Shown in pieces: positions 52,467 through 60,198 of a stretch of 64,000 nucleotides of DNA; the stretch's first letter is position 1; each line of letters begins with the position of its first letter. This DNA is from Paenibacillus sabinae T27 (GTDB taxonomy: Bacteria; Bacillota; Bacilli; Paenibacillales; Paenibacillaceae), in contig NZ_CP004078.1 of the NCBI RefSeq assembly GCF_000612505.1, positions 2,158,001-2,222,000 of the forward strand, written 5' to 3'. The position numbers were made by a program, and so were the translations under genes. Below the pieces are notes generated by a model that saw only the letters and a list, made by a program, of their open reading frames with translations, did no database searches and had not been told where the DNA came from.

Positions 52467-53600
52467 ATGAATATGATTTTGGCAAAGGCTCCGGAGAAGT
52501 ACTGGAATGAACCGGGAATTCTCGCAAAAGGAGGAGAGATTATTGCCCCCATCGGCAAGCGGGCTTGGATACTGGCGGGAAAGACGGCGTTGTCCGTGGC
52601 CGGTGAGCCGTTATTGAAAAGTCTGGACGAAAACGGCATTGGTTATGAGATTCAAGTGTATGAAGGTTACTGCACTCTGGAAGATATCGATATTCTTGCG
52701 GCGGCGGTGCAAGCCTCGGCTTCCGATGTGCTCATTGGGATTGGCGGCGGCAAAATCCTGGATACCATTAAGGCGGTGGGCGATAAGCTGAGCCTTCCTG
52801 TTGTGACGGTGCCGACCATCGCGGCAACCTGTGCCGCATGGTCGGCCCTGTCCGTCATCTATACCCGTCAAGGTACCCAGACAGGCGGAATCATACTGGA
52901 AAGATCGCCGAAGGCGGTATTGTCCGACACAGCAATATTGGCAGCTGCGCCGCCACGCTATATAGCGGCCGGGATTGCCGACACCCTCGTCAAATGGTAT
53001 GAAGCCGCGCCCAATGTGGGAAAAGGACCGGGCAGCATTCACGCCAGAGCGGGACTGGCGACCTCCAAGCTGGCGCTGGACATTCTGGAGGAGCTCTCCA
53101 TCGACGCCTATTTGGCGTCGGGCCGCGGGGAGGTTACGGATGCCATAACCGAGGTAACCAATACGATCCTTTTTCTGGCAGGCCAGGCTGGCAGCTTGAG
53201 CAGTGGCAGACCGCGAGCTTATATTGCGCATGCCATTAACAACAGCCTGACTAAGCAGCATGAGACGCATGTCCGGCTGCATGGCGAGAAGGTAGCATTC
53301 GGTCTGGTCGTGCAGCTGTATCTGGAAGGGTACAGCCAGACCAAGATTGATACTGTCGCCCGCCTGCTGCATGCTCTAAGGCAGCCATTAACCTTGCGCG
53401 CGCTTGGATTTAAGGACAGCTTCCAGGACAAAGCGGCGCTGGTAGCAGGCGGCGTTTCCCTTGACGAAGAAGCGGCGGCCGCGCTGCCCTTCAAGGTCAA
53501 TGCGGAGCTTGTGGAGCAGGCCATCCTGAATACCGACCTGACCGGACAACGCATCGCAGAGCAGGAGCAGAATGATTTAAGGCAGGCACAGGCCGTATGA
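52467..53600 (+). CDS. Iron-type (group III) alcohol/glycerol dehydrogenase-like protein
   Basis: A 377-residue protein with the dehydroquinate-synthase-like dehydrogenase fold. NAD motif: VLIGIGGGKILDTIKAVGD and VPTIAATCAAWSALSV. Metal ligands are the Asp in GIADTLVKWYEA and the His in AHAINNSL and RLHGEKVAFG, all present. It resembles glycerol dehydrogenase GldA but sits between two PLP enzymes, so a different alcohol or ketone is likely. ATG 52467 is three bases from GAGGGGAG; ATG 52473 is the better-spaced alternative. It overlaps the next gene by four bases. Confidence 0.86.
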   Translation: MNMILAKAPEKYWNEPGILAKGGEIIAPIGKRAWILAGKTALSVAGEPLLKSLDENGIGYEIQVYEGYCTLEDIDILAAAVQASASDVLIGIGGGKILDTIKAVGDKLSLPVVTVPTIAATCAAWSALSVIYTRQGTQTGGIILERSPKAVLSDTAILAAAPPRYIAAGIADTLVKWYEAAPNVGKGPGSIHARAGLATSKLALDILEELSIDAYLASGRGEVTDAITEVTNTILFLAGQAGSLSSGRPRAYIAHAINNSLTKQHETHVRLHGEKVAFGLVVQLYLEGYSQTKIDTVARLLHALRQPLTLRALGFKDSFQDKAALVAGGVSLDEEAAAALPFKVNAELVEQAILNTDLTGQRIAEQEQNDLRQAQAV

Positions 53601-54793
53601 CCCGGCCGCGCTTTGACTTTGACAAGCCGGTTAACAGGGACAATACCCTGTCGGCCAAGTGGAACTATGTCAAGGAATCCGTAGGAGTGGAGGATGCTCT
53701 GCCCATGTGGGTGGCCGATATGGATTTCGAGACTGTTCCCGAGGTTAAGACTGCGATTCTGGACAGAGCGCAGCATGGCATATACGGGTACACAGCACGC
53801 TCTAATGACTACTATGAAGCGATTATCGATTGGAATCTGAAGAGGCACGGCTGGAAGGTGGATAAGAATTGGATTACCCACAGTCCGGGCGTGGTCAATG
53901 CTTTGTTTACTGCGGTACGCGCCTTCACCAAACCGGGAGACGGCATTCTTATCCAGCCTCCGGTTTATCCCCCTTTCTTTCGCGCCATCAGCATGAATGA
54001 TTGCAAGACTGTCCTTAATCCGCTGAAGGTGGAAGAGGGCCGCTACGTTCCCGATCTCGCCGACTTTGCAGACAAGGTCGGCAGCGGCTCGGTTAAGCTG
54101 TTTATTCTATGTAATCCGCATAACCCTGTGGGGAGGCTGTTCACACAAGAAGAGCTTCGGGTCATGGGCGAGCTGTGCCTGAAGCATGGCGTTATCGTCA
54201 TATCCGACGAAATTCATTCTGATCTGCTGTTCAAGCCGCACCGTCATGTTCCGTTTGCATCCATCTCGGAGGCATTTGCACAGAATACGGTTGTATGCAC
54301 GGCTCCAAGCAAAACGTTCAATTTAGCGGGTCTCTCCACATCCAATATCATCATTCCAAATGATGAATTGAGACACCGGTATGATGCAGCCAATGATCAA
54401 GTGGCGCAAAAGAGCCATAACATATTCGGCGCAGCAGCCTGTGAAGCGGCATATAGGCATGGGGAGGAGTGGCTGGATCAGCTGATGTCCTACATAGATG
54501 AAAACCGGCGGTATGCGGTCGGATTTATTGAAGCCAGACTGCCGCAGCTGAAGGTGTACAATCCGGAAGGGACCTATTTCCTGTGGCTCGACTGCCGTTC
54601 GCTCGGTCTCGGTAATCAGGAACTGGAGCATTTTTTGCTGCACGAGGCGAAGCTCTGGTTCAATCAGGGATATACGTTTGGCAAAGAAGGAGACGGATTC
54701 GTCCGGATCAACATCGGCTGTCAGCGTTCGACTGTGGAAGAAGCCCTGAACAGACTGGAGCAAGCAGTTCACTCGCCAGTGCGGCAGGGATAA
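53597..54793 (+). CDS. MalY/PatB-type PLP enzyme (cystathionine beta-lyase/aminotransferase)
   Basis: A 398-residue fold-type I PLP protein with MalY/PatB signatures: DALPMWVADMDFETVPEV, YGYTARSNDYYEAIIDW, the PLP site ILCNPHNPVGRLFT, IVISDEIHSDLLF and APSKTFNLAGLSTSNI (Schiff-base Lys). Relatives cleave cystathionine or cysteine conjugates or act as aminotransferases. The ATGA overlap couples it to the dehydrogenase. No trans-sulfuration partner is in the operon, so the reaction is open. Confidence 0.92.
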   Translation: MTRPRFDFDKPVNRDNTLSAKWNYVKESVGVEDALPMWVADMDFETVPEVKTAILDRAQHGIYGYTARSNDYYEAIIDWNLKRHGWKVDKNWITHSPGVVNALFTAVRAFTKPGDGILIQPPVYPPFFRAISMNDCKTVLNPLKVEEGRYVPDLADFADKVGSGSVKLFILCNPHNPVGRLFTQEELRVMGELCLKHGVIVISDEIHSDLLFKPHRHVPFASISEAFAQNTVVCTAPSKTFNLAGLSTSNIIIPNDELRHRYDAANDQVAQKSHNIFGAAACEAAYRHGEEWLDQLMSYIDENRRYAVGFIEARLPQLKVYNPEGTYFLWLDCRSLGLGNQELEHFLLHEAKLWFNQGYTFGKEGDGFVRINIGCQRSTVEEALNRLEQAVHSPVRQG

Positions 54794-54865
54794 GTCGATC
54801 CAACATCTTGCTTTGCTAAGCCAATTACGAAATGGCCTTGGAGCCCATATTCAGGATGTTCATAA

Positions 54866-54907
54866 AAACAGACACTCCCAAATCTCTGCAGATGTGGGAG
54901 TGTCCGA
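54866..54907. terminator. Terminator between the PLP operon and the Tyr-rich protein gene
   Basis: ACACTCCCA (54872-54880) pairs with TGGGAGTGT (54895-54903). On the minus strand it is followed by CTGTTTTTATG. It lies between convergent genes. Confidence 0.82.
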
Positions 54908-54957
54908 TTCTTATTTTCAAGATATTGCTCATAACCAGGGCAGAAGAGATTACTAAA

Positions 54958-55338
54958 TTAATATCCTCCACCGTACCCATACCCAGGATAGTAAGGATAA
55001 GGATAAGGATAGTAATATGGATAAGGTGTGAAAAATGGAAATGCAAAGAAGAAAAATGGGAACCGTTGTCGGCGAAACCGGCGAAATCTTCTTTGACCAT
55101 AGCCAAATGCTCTGTAAGTATTATCATTTTCCCGTTCTGCGGCATCAATCTCCTCAGGAACTAACATCGTGATGCCATCGTCGTCCATCCCATCGATAAT
55201 TCCATCAAACTGTGACCCGTCTCTCGTCTTTGCAATGACATGGTAATTCATATACCGTTGACTTAGTGTTTTTACATCGCCCCCCATTGGGTAAGCTTCA
55301 TTACTTTGATTAGGATATGCTGGATTTGGATTGATCAT
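54958..55338 (-). CDS. Hypothetical protein with aromatic-rich tail
   Basis: A 126-residue protein in two parts. The first ~70 residues include YMNYHVIAKTRDGSQFDGII, DGMDDDGITMLVPEE, a small beta domain reminiscent of an LSm/SH3-like fold. The rest is a basic patch (RRFRRFRRQR) and a Phe/Tyr/Pro-rich tail (PFFTPYPYYYPYPYPYYPGY). Such tails occur in spore-surface and coat proteins. RBS AGGGAGG precedes the ATG. A spore-coat role is a guess from composition. Confidence 0.75.
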   Translation of the reverse strand: MINPNPAYPNQSNEAYPMGGDVKTLSQRYMNYHVIAKTRDGSQFDGIIDGMDDDGITMLVPEEIDAAERENDNTYRAFGYGQRRFRRFRRQRFPFFFFAFPFFTPYPYYYPYPYPYYPGYGYGGGY

Positions 55339-55523
55339 TTGCCTATCCCTCCTTTACAACGTCATGATATTCGCCCATTCCGGGAAATGTTACTAATCTC
55401 CATTTTATAAAAATGACGTTGTGCTTAAGGAGCTGACAATTGTTACTGCCGTTCGCTCCACATAAAATTTCCTTCGTCATCAAACAATGACTGTATACCC
55501 ATACTGGCGAGGGAGATGAAATC

Positions 55524-56477
55524 ATGAACAAGAATCGTATGCGTCAGCCGAACAGGATTGGCTCGAAAGCTGCCGCCCTGGTAGTTCTAGCAATTAGCCT
55601 GGCAATAGTCGGCGGTAATGGAAATGCAGCAGCTTGGCAGAAATATGAATCCGTCGGAGACGGCAAAGCAGCCGATCAAACGCGTGATTCTTCGTATAAT
55701 AATCGGCAGATCCTGGCCGGCAAGGTGAAGACGAATGCTCTGGTGCAGGCCGAATCGACGCCCGAAGGCGGACATCCGAGTGTTGCGGTCATCATCGATG
55801 ATTTCGGAAACAACATGCGGGGAACAGATGAGATGTTCGAGCTGCCGATCAAGCTGACTGTCGCGGTGATGCCGTTTCTGTCAACCTCGGAGGCCGACGC
55901 CCGAAGAGCGCATGAACGGGGCTTCGATGTGCTGGTGCATTTGCCGATGGAACCTCGAAACGGCAAGCGGGAGTGGCTAGGTCCGGGGGCGATAAGATCG
56001 GATATGAGCGACGAAGAAATCCGTAAGAGTGTCGAAGCGGCGATTGACCATGTGCCGTATGCCATCGGCATCAACAATCATATGGGCTCCAAAGTTACGG
56101 GAGACGAGCGGGCTATGCGCGCCGTACTGTCCGTCTGCAAAGAGCGGGGGCTGATCTTTGTGGATAGCCACACCAATTACTGGTCGGTAGCCGGCCGGGT
56201 GGCTGAACAAATGGGACTGCCGCGAGTGGAGAATCATGTCTTCCTGGACGACACGCATACGGCCGGCCACGTCTCCCGTCAGCTGCAATTGGCGGGAAAA
56301 AGGGCGCTCGATCACCATTACTGCGTTACGATCGGCCATGTCGGCATCCAAGGCAAAGAGACCGCCGCAGGAATTCGCGGCGGCATTAAGGAATTAAAGA
56401 ACCATGTTCAGTTCATCGGAATTTCCGATCTGGTGAAGAAAGAGTGGAACTGGAACCCGGAGCCTACAATTCCATAA
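55524..56477 (+). CDS. Exported divergent polysaccharide deacetylase
   Basis: A 317-residue protein with a signal peptide (AAALVVLAISLAIVGGNGNAAA) and a YibQ-like (Polysacc_deac_2) domain from ~residue 85: SVAVIIDDFGNN, MPFLSTSEADARRAHERGFD, VLVHLPMEPRN, AIGINNHMGSKV and LIFVDSHTNYWSVA. The Asp/His set (DD, HLPMEP, NNHMGS) should bind the metal. Likely acts on wall or spore polysaccharide outside the membrane. GAGGGAG precedes the ATG. It overlaps the convergent amidase by 14 bp. Confidence 0.9.
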   Translation: MNKNRMRQPNRIGSKAAALVVLAISLAIVGGNGNAAAWQKYESVGDGKAADQTRDSSYNNRQILAGKVKTNALVQAESTPEGGHPSVAVIIDDFGNNMRGTDEMFELPIKLTVAVMPFLSTSEADARRAHERGFDVLVHLPMEPRNGKREWLGPGAIRSDMSDEEIRKSVEAAIDHVPYAIGINNHMGSKVTGDERAMRAVLSVCKERGLIFVDSHTNYWSVAGRVAEQMGLPRVENHVFLDDTHTAGHVSRQLQLAGKRALDHHYCVTIGHVGIQGKETAAGIRGGIKELKNHVQFIGISDLVKKEWNWNPEPTIP

Positions 56478-57189
56478 GGTAAGCGGCAATGCCTTCCGAG
56501 ATTGCTTCGGCGATCTTTTCCTGACCTCTCGAAGAGGTCAGCATGGCCCGGTCAACCGGGCTGCTGATAAAGCCCGCCTCCACGATAACTGTGGGGGCGG
56601 TTATTTTGTTGAGAAGATAAAATGGTTTCCCGGGCTGGCTGTCGAGCTCTACCCCGAAAAGCCCGTTCAACTGGTCCTGGATCGATTTGGCCAGCATAAA
56701 GCTGCGTCCTTCCTGGCGATACAGCACAATCGGACCATGCTTCGAGGAAGAACGCGCCCAATTGACATGAACACTTACGACAACAGCTGCGGGCAGCGTC
56801 TCGGCCAATTCTTTGCGCTGGGCGAGATCGCGCATATGCCGGGAACGGCTGCCAAGCCACAAATTCTCCTCGCTGGGCGCATAATCGCCGAACCGGTTCA
56901 GGATCGTGTCGAATCCGTCCGCTCTGAGCAGCATGAACAGCTTGCGGGATATGGCAAGCGTCAGGTCTTTCTCCAGAAGGTCGCCGTGTGAGGTTCCTCC
57001 ATCAATGCCCCCGTGGCCGGCATCAATCAGGACGATGCGGTGGCCATGCCCAATCAGGGATTGATGCTGTTCAGGCCGTTCCTCCGGTGTGGCGGCGAAC
57101 GCCTTTGTATTGCCGGACAGCAGGGTTCCGGCCATAATCAGGACCATTACCCCTCTTGCCAATGCTCTCCACTTGGTATACAGAATCAA
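56464..57189 (-). CDS. cwlD: CwlD-like N-acetylmuramoyl-L-alanine amidase
   Basis: A 241-residue amidase_3 protein with an N-terminal signal/anchor (ALARGVMVLIMAGTLLSG). Zinc ligands: VLIDAGHGGIDGG (His), DLLEKDLTLAIS (Glu) and VVVSVHVNWARS (His), with the catalytic Glu in TVIVEAGFISSP. The size and motifs match CwlD, which starts muramic-delta-lactam formation in the spore cortex. SVHVNWARS replaces the usual SIHxNA. The TTG start at 57189 is eight bases after GGGGAGG. Confidence 0.88.
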   Translation of the reverse strand: MILYTKWRALARGVMVLIMAGTLLSGNTKAFAATPEERPEQHQSLIGHGHRIVLIDAGHGGIDGGTSHGDLLEKDLTLAISRKLFMLLRADGFDTILNRFGDYAPSEENLWLGSRSRHMRDLAQRKELAETLPAAVVVSVHVNWARSSSKHGPIVLYRQEGRSFMLAKSIQDQLNGLFGVELDSQPGKPFYLLNKITAPTVIVEAGFISSPVDRAMLTSSRGQEKIAEAISEGIAAYLMEL

Positions 57190-57369
57190 GAGATCAACCT
57201 CCCCTGTGCAATCTTGAAGCCGAAAGCAGTAAAGCTTACTTTAGCACTGTTCTTTTTTGGGTTAGATTGTGCATGATAAGACCGATTTATGCGGATAAAG
57301 CCCGTTTAAGGGAGAGAGAAACGGCGTAAACTAACAATAAGGAGAGGATGACAGGAGGAGGTGAGTGCA

Positions 57370-57558
57370 GTGGCCTCGGACGGTGAAGATCTGGTCAAAT
57401 ATATTACTGAAAAAGTGGTTGGATATATGGAAAGCCCTCGTGAAAGCCGCGGCCGCAGCCGCGCCGGCAAACAGCCCTGGAGCCAAAAATGGTTCGGTAT
57501 GCTGCCGGTCGGCTTGTCCATTTGGCGCAGCAGCCGAAAGGTTAGAGACAAGGGGTAA
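57370..57558 (+). CDS. yqzE: YqzE-family small protein
   Basis: A 62-residue basic protein, MASDGEDLVKYITEKVVGYM, ESPRESRGRSR and SQKWFGMLPVGLSIW, matching the pattern of Bacillus YqzE (VKY, YM, RWFGMLP). GTG 57370 is well spaced from AGGAGG; the in-frame GTG 57361 is too close. In Bacillus yqzE sits between the comG operon and yqhG/yqhH, and here too yqhG and yqhH are nearby. Function unknown. Confidence 0.82.
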   Translation: MASDGEDLVKYITEKVVGYMESPRESRGRSRAGKQPWSQKWFGMLPVGLSIWRSSRKVRDKG

Positions 57559-57577
57559 ACAATGCGGCAGATGAAAT

Positions 57578-57617
57578 GGCGCGCAAATCAGAAAGCAGGT
57601 TTGCGCGCCTTATTTTA
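57578..57617 (+). terminator. Terminator after yqzE
   Basis: Perfect 10-bp stem GGCGCGCAAA/TTTGCGCGCC with a 12-base loop, followed by TTATTTTAT. Confidence 0.85.
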
Positions 57618-57646
57618 TCGTTCGCACACTTATGTGCGTTTTTGCG

Positions 57647-57830
57647 TTAATCCCCATATTTCATCTCCCAATGACGAAGCCATTCTTGGTAACTGAGCCC
57701 CGTTACTTCTTCCAAAGTTAAACCATTCAAGGAGTAGGGCGCGCCTAACAGACCAGCGATATCGGGAACAGAATAGCCGCCGATCACCCGGCCTTTGCAA
57801 AGCATTATATACACGTTGGTCTTAGTAGAT
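57647..57830 (-). pseudogene. 3' remnant of an unidentified gene
   Basis: An open frame without ribosome site reads ...VYIMLCKGRVIGGYSVPDIA, GLLGAPYSLNGLTLEEVTGL, SYQEWLRHWEMKYGD and then stops at 57647. It looks like the C-terminal end of a real protein domain (strand-Gly-strand, then helix). Only internal ATG 57805 exists, without a site. The frame runs back into the terminator hairpin at 57852-57888, so the 5' part is missing. Confidence 0.5.
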
Positions 57831-57851
57831 ATTGTTGCATTTTTCTGTAAT

Positions 57852-57888
57852 AAAGCCCCATCTCTCCAAAATCGGAGGATGGGGCTTT
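57852..57888 (-). terminator. Terminator after the exported protein gene
   Basis: AAAGCCCCATC and GATGGGGCTTT with inner CTCC/GGAG pairing and an A/T-rich tail on the minus strand. Confidence 0.88.
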
Positions 57889-57898
57889 ATCGACTTGC

Positions 57899-59035
57899 TT
57901 AGCGATTCAGGCTTTCCGGTTGACCATCGCCGGTGACATAGACCTGGAACTGGCCGCTTTGCTGAAGGGCGTCAAGCGGAAGGAAGCGCTGTCCGCCCAT
58001 GCCTGAAGCGGCATATGCTATGGGGCTGCTGCCTGTGGCATCCGGTCTGGTCCACAGCTGGTAGCCCGAGATCATCAGCGGGGCGAAGACAGTGTCGTTC
58101 TCTCCGGCGCCCGACCGGAATACAAGTCCTTGCTCCCGGTGAAGCAGCCTGGCAAACTCTCCGGCTGTAAGCCGGGCGAGCTTCGGAGACGTCAGCCACA
58201 GCAGATTGTCATACGGGTCCCCGGCTTGTCCGCTCCGGAATATCGGCTTGGCTGTAGAATCCGGCAGCGCCGATGACAATAAGCCGTAAGGCCGGGCCGA
58301 TTGAGCGCGTCCGGCGACCGCTTCAGCCTTGCTTTTGTCCCATGGAAGAATCTCCGGAACGATGGCGTTCAAGTACAGCGTTTGGCCGTTCAATGTTATT
58401 TTCCAATAAGGCAGAAGCGGTGCATAAAGTGGAATCGGTTCAATGATATTGTCGGAAGAATGAATAAGGCCTTTCTGCGCCAGGAACCGGCGCAGCTCGC
58501 TTACGGAGTAGGGGAGGCTTTCATCAGTACCCGCTCCGTATTCGCTTAATGTATATTCCCCGTTGTCCGAGGCGGTAATAATCATATAGCCGATCCGCTG
58601 ATCTCCGCTGAAGAAGTTCACGAGCCAGCTGTGGGTGCCGGGACCGAGCGGACCAATTGTTTGCTCTGCCGTCTTCCATTCCTTGAACGGCGCCTCACCG
58701 GCAAGCTTGTCCACCGCTTTGCGGACAAAATCCTTCAGCGACTCCGGAACGGTCATATCCTGCTGCCTTTTGGGCAGCGGGGATAGGGCGGAAGCGGCAG
58801 AGCTGCTCGTCCCGGTACCTTTCGCATCAACGATTCCGGCATCCCGGAAGGCGGCCGCTCCTTGCGCCGGTTGGTCCATCAGTCTGACGGCTTGAGCGCC
58901 TCCCCCTGGCGGCCCCAAGGGAAATTCGGGAAAGACTGCCGTTAGAAGAAGGGCAACAATCAAGAGAAAGCTGACACGCAGCGCCGAAGCGATCCGCCTC
59001 ATTCTGCTTAGACTATCCATTAGCTTTTTATTCAC
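57899..59035 (-). CDS. Exported protein of unknown function
   Basis: A 378-residue protein with a signal/anchor (ALRVSFLLIVALLLTAVFPEF), a low-complexity linker (~residues 45-90), then a soluble domain (~100-378): FVRKAVDKLAGEAPFKEWKT, SWLVNFFSGDQRIGYMIITA, YSVSELRRFLAQKG, PLLPYWKITLNGQTLYLNAI. The strand-rich pattern resembles a PepSY- or Cystatin-like fold, which I infer only from texture. It has its own terminator and no obvious operon partner; yqhG lies upstream on the same strand. I do not recognise the family. Confidence 0.72.
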   Translation of the reverse strand: MNKKLMDSLSRMRRIASALRVSFLLIVALLLTAVFPEFPLGPPGGGAQAVRLMDQPAQGAAAFRDAGIVDAKGTGTSSSAASALSPLPKRQQDMTVPESLKDFVRKAVDKLAGEAPFKEWKTAEQTIGPLGPGTHSWLVNFFSGDQRIGYMIITASDNGEYTLSEYGAGTDESLPYSVSELRRFLAQKGLIHSSDNIIEPIPLYAPLLPYWKITLNGQTLYLNAIVPEILPWDKSKAEAVAGRAQSARPYGLLSSALPDSTAKPIFRSGQAGDPYDNLLWLTSPKLARLTAGEFARLLHREQGLVFRSGAGENDTVFAPLMISGYQLWTRPDATGSSPIAYAASGMGGQRFLPLDALQQSGQFQVYVTGDGQPESLNR

Positions 59036-59196
59036 CTGTCTTTCTTAATGGCTCCGAATATTGTCTCAATGCCGCTGCTTCAGTTTCACTTCTTAAATTG
59101 TAGCGGACAAACGCTGAAAAGAATGTTGCAAGCTGTCACGCTTCCGGGCGGCGGATTGCACTTTTTTTGGCCGCTTTTAGCGAGCCGGGTCGCTTC

Positions 59197-60198
59197 CTAC
59201 TGCTTCCGGAGATGAAACAGGCCATAGATGACCGGGGAAACCGAAATATGCGGCTCATACTGCCAAACGGTTTCCTTTCGGCGGCTGTTATACTGCTCTT
59301 CCACGGCAAGGCGCTTTTCCTCGTCGGGTTCTTTCAGCAGCTCGCCGTAGTAGGCGTCTATAATTTCCAGCTCGCCATGCAGACGCCGTCTCGCCGCTTC
59401 GGCCCAGCCGTAATCTTGGGCCGACAGCTTCGAGACGATCCGGCGCTCCAGCAGATCGGCTCCCTTGACGAGGGAGAGCTCATAAGGCTGGATATGGACG
59501 TTCTCCGGGAGCCGGGGAGATAGTTCCATGGAATTCAGCCTGGACCCGAAGTTCTCCCGGACTTCCCCGGTAAGCAGGGAAACGCCGATAAAATGCAGCT
59601 CCTCGCGCTTCAAATCGCAGCTGAGCTCCACCTTGAAGCAGACGGCAAGCCATGGCTCGTAGGCGGCCGAGAAAAGCGTCTTCCGCTGAAGGCTTCCCGG
59701 GACCTCGAACAAATGCAGGCATTTGCCCTCGGTCTGCGCCGCGCTCCAGATCTGGCGCAGCCGTCTGCTGCCGTAAGTAACGTCCTCCCGGCGGATCAGG
59801 CCGGGACCGAGACGCGGCAGCATCGGCGTTACTCCGAAGTAGCGCGAGAGGATGCCGTCATTCGGTCCTGCGGCGGCGGCCGGCGGATTCCCGGCATCTC
59901 CTGCGGCGCTGATTGTCCCCGCTGCGCCGCTGGCGCCCAAACCGCCGCCGCGCGGAGCGGGATCGTTCACTGCATCGTATTTCTCGGGGTCGAACACGAA
60001 GGTGAAGGACAGCGTCTGCGGCTCCGCACCGGTGCGCTCGACAAATCCCCAGTAATACGGCCGGTCCGTCAGCATTTGATCGGCCCTAGGGGACAGTTTT
60101 ACGGTCACGTGATCGGGCGATTTTTCAATAATCTGGCATTCCGTTGCTTCCAGATAATCCATTACATGCTTCTGCACCTGCTGGGAGGTCATGGTCAT
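59197..60198 (-). CDS. yqhG: YqhG-family protein
   Basis: A 333-residue cytosolic protein with the YqhG layout: TSQQVQKHVMDYLEATECQI, VTVKLSPRADQMLTDRPYYW, then LHFIGVSLLTGEVRENFGSR and RRLHGELEIIDAYYGELLKE near the end. A Gly/Ala-rich insert (~residues 83-112, GGGLGASGAAGTISAAGDAG) looks like a family-atypical linker. It overlaps yqhH by four bases, so translation is coupled. In Bacillus the pair is also adjacent. Function unknown, possibly an accessory of the helicase. Confidence 0.88.
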   Translation of the reverse strand: MTMTSQQVQKHVMDYLEATECQIIEKSPDHVTVKLSPRADQMLTDRPYYWGFVERTGAEPQTLSFTFVFDPEKYDAVNDPAPRGGGLGASGAAGTISAAGDAGNPPAAAAGPNDGILSRYFGVTPMLPRLGPGLIRREDVTYGSRRLRQIWSAAQTEGKCLHLFEVPGSLQRKTLFSAAYEPWLAVCFKVELSCDLKREELHFIGVSLLTGEVRENFGSRLNSMELSPRLPENVHIQPYELSLVKGADLLERRIVSKLSAQDYGWAEAARRRLHGELEIIDAYYGELLKEPDEEKRLAVEEQYNSRRKETVWQYEPHISVSPVIYGLFHLRKQ

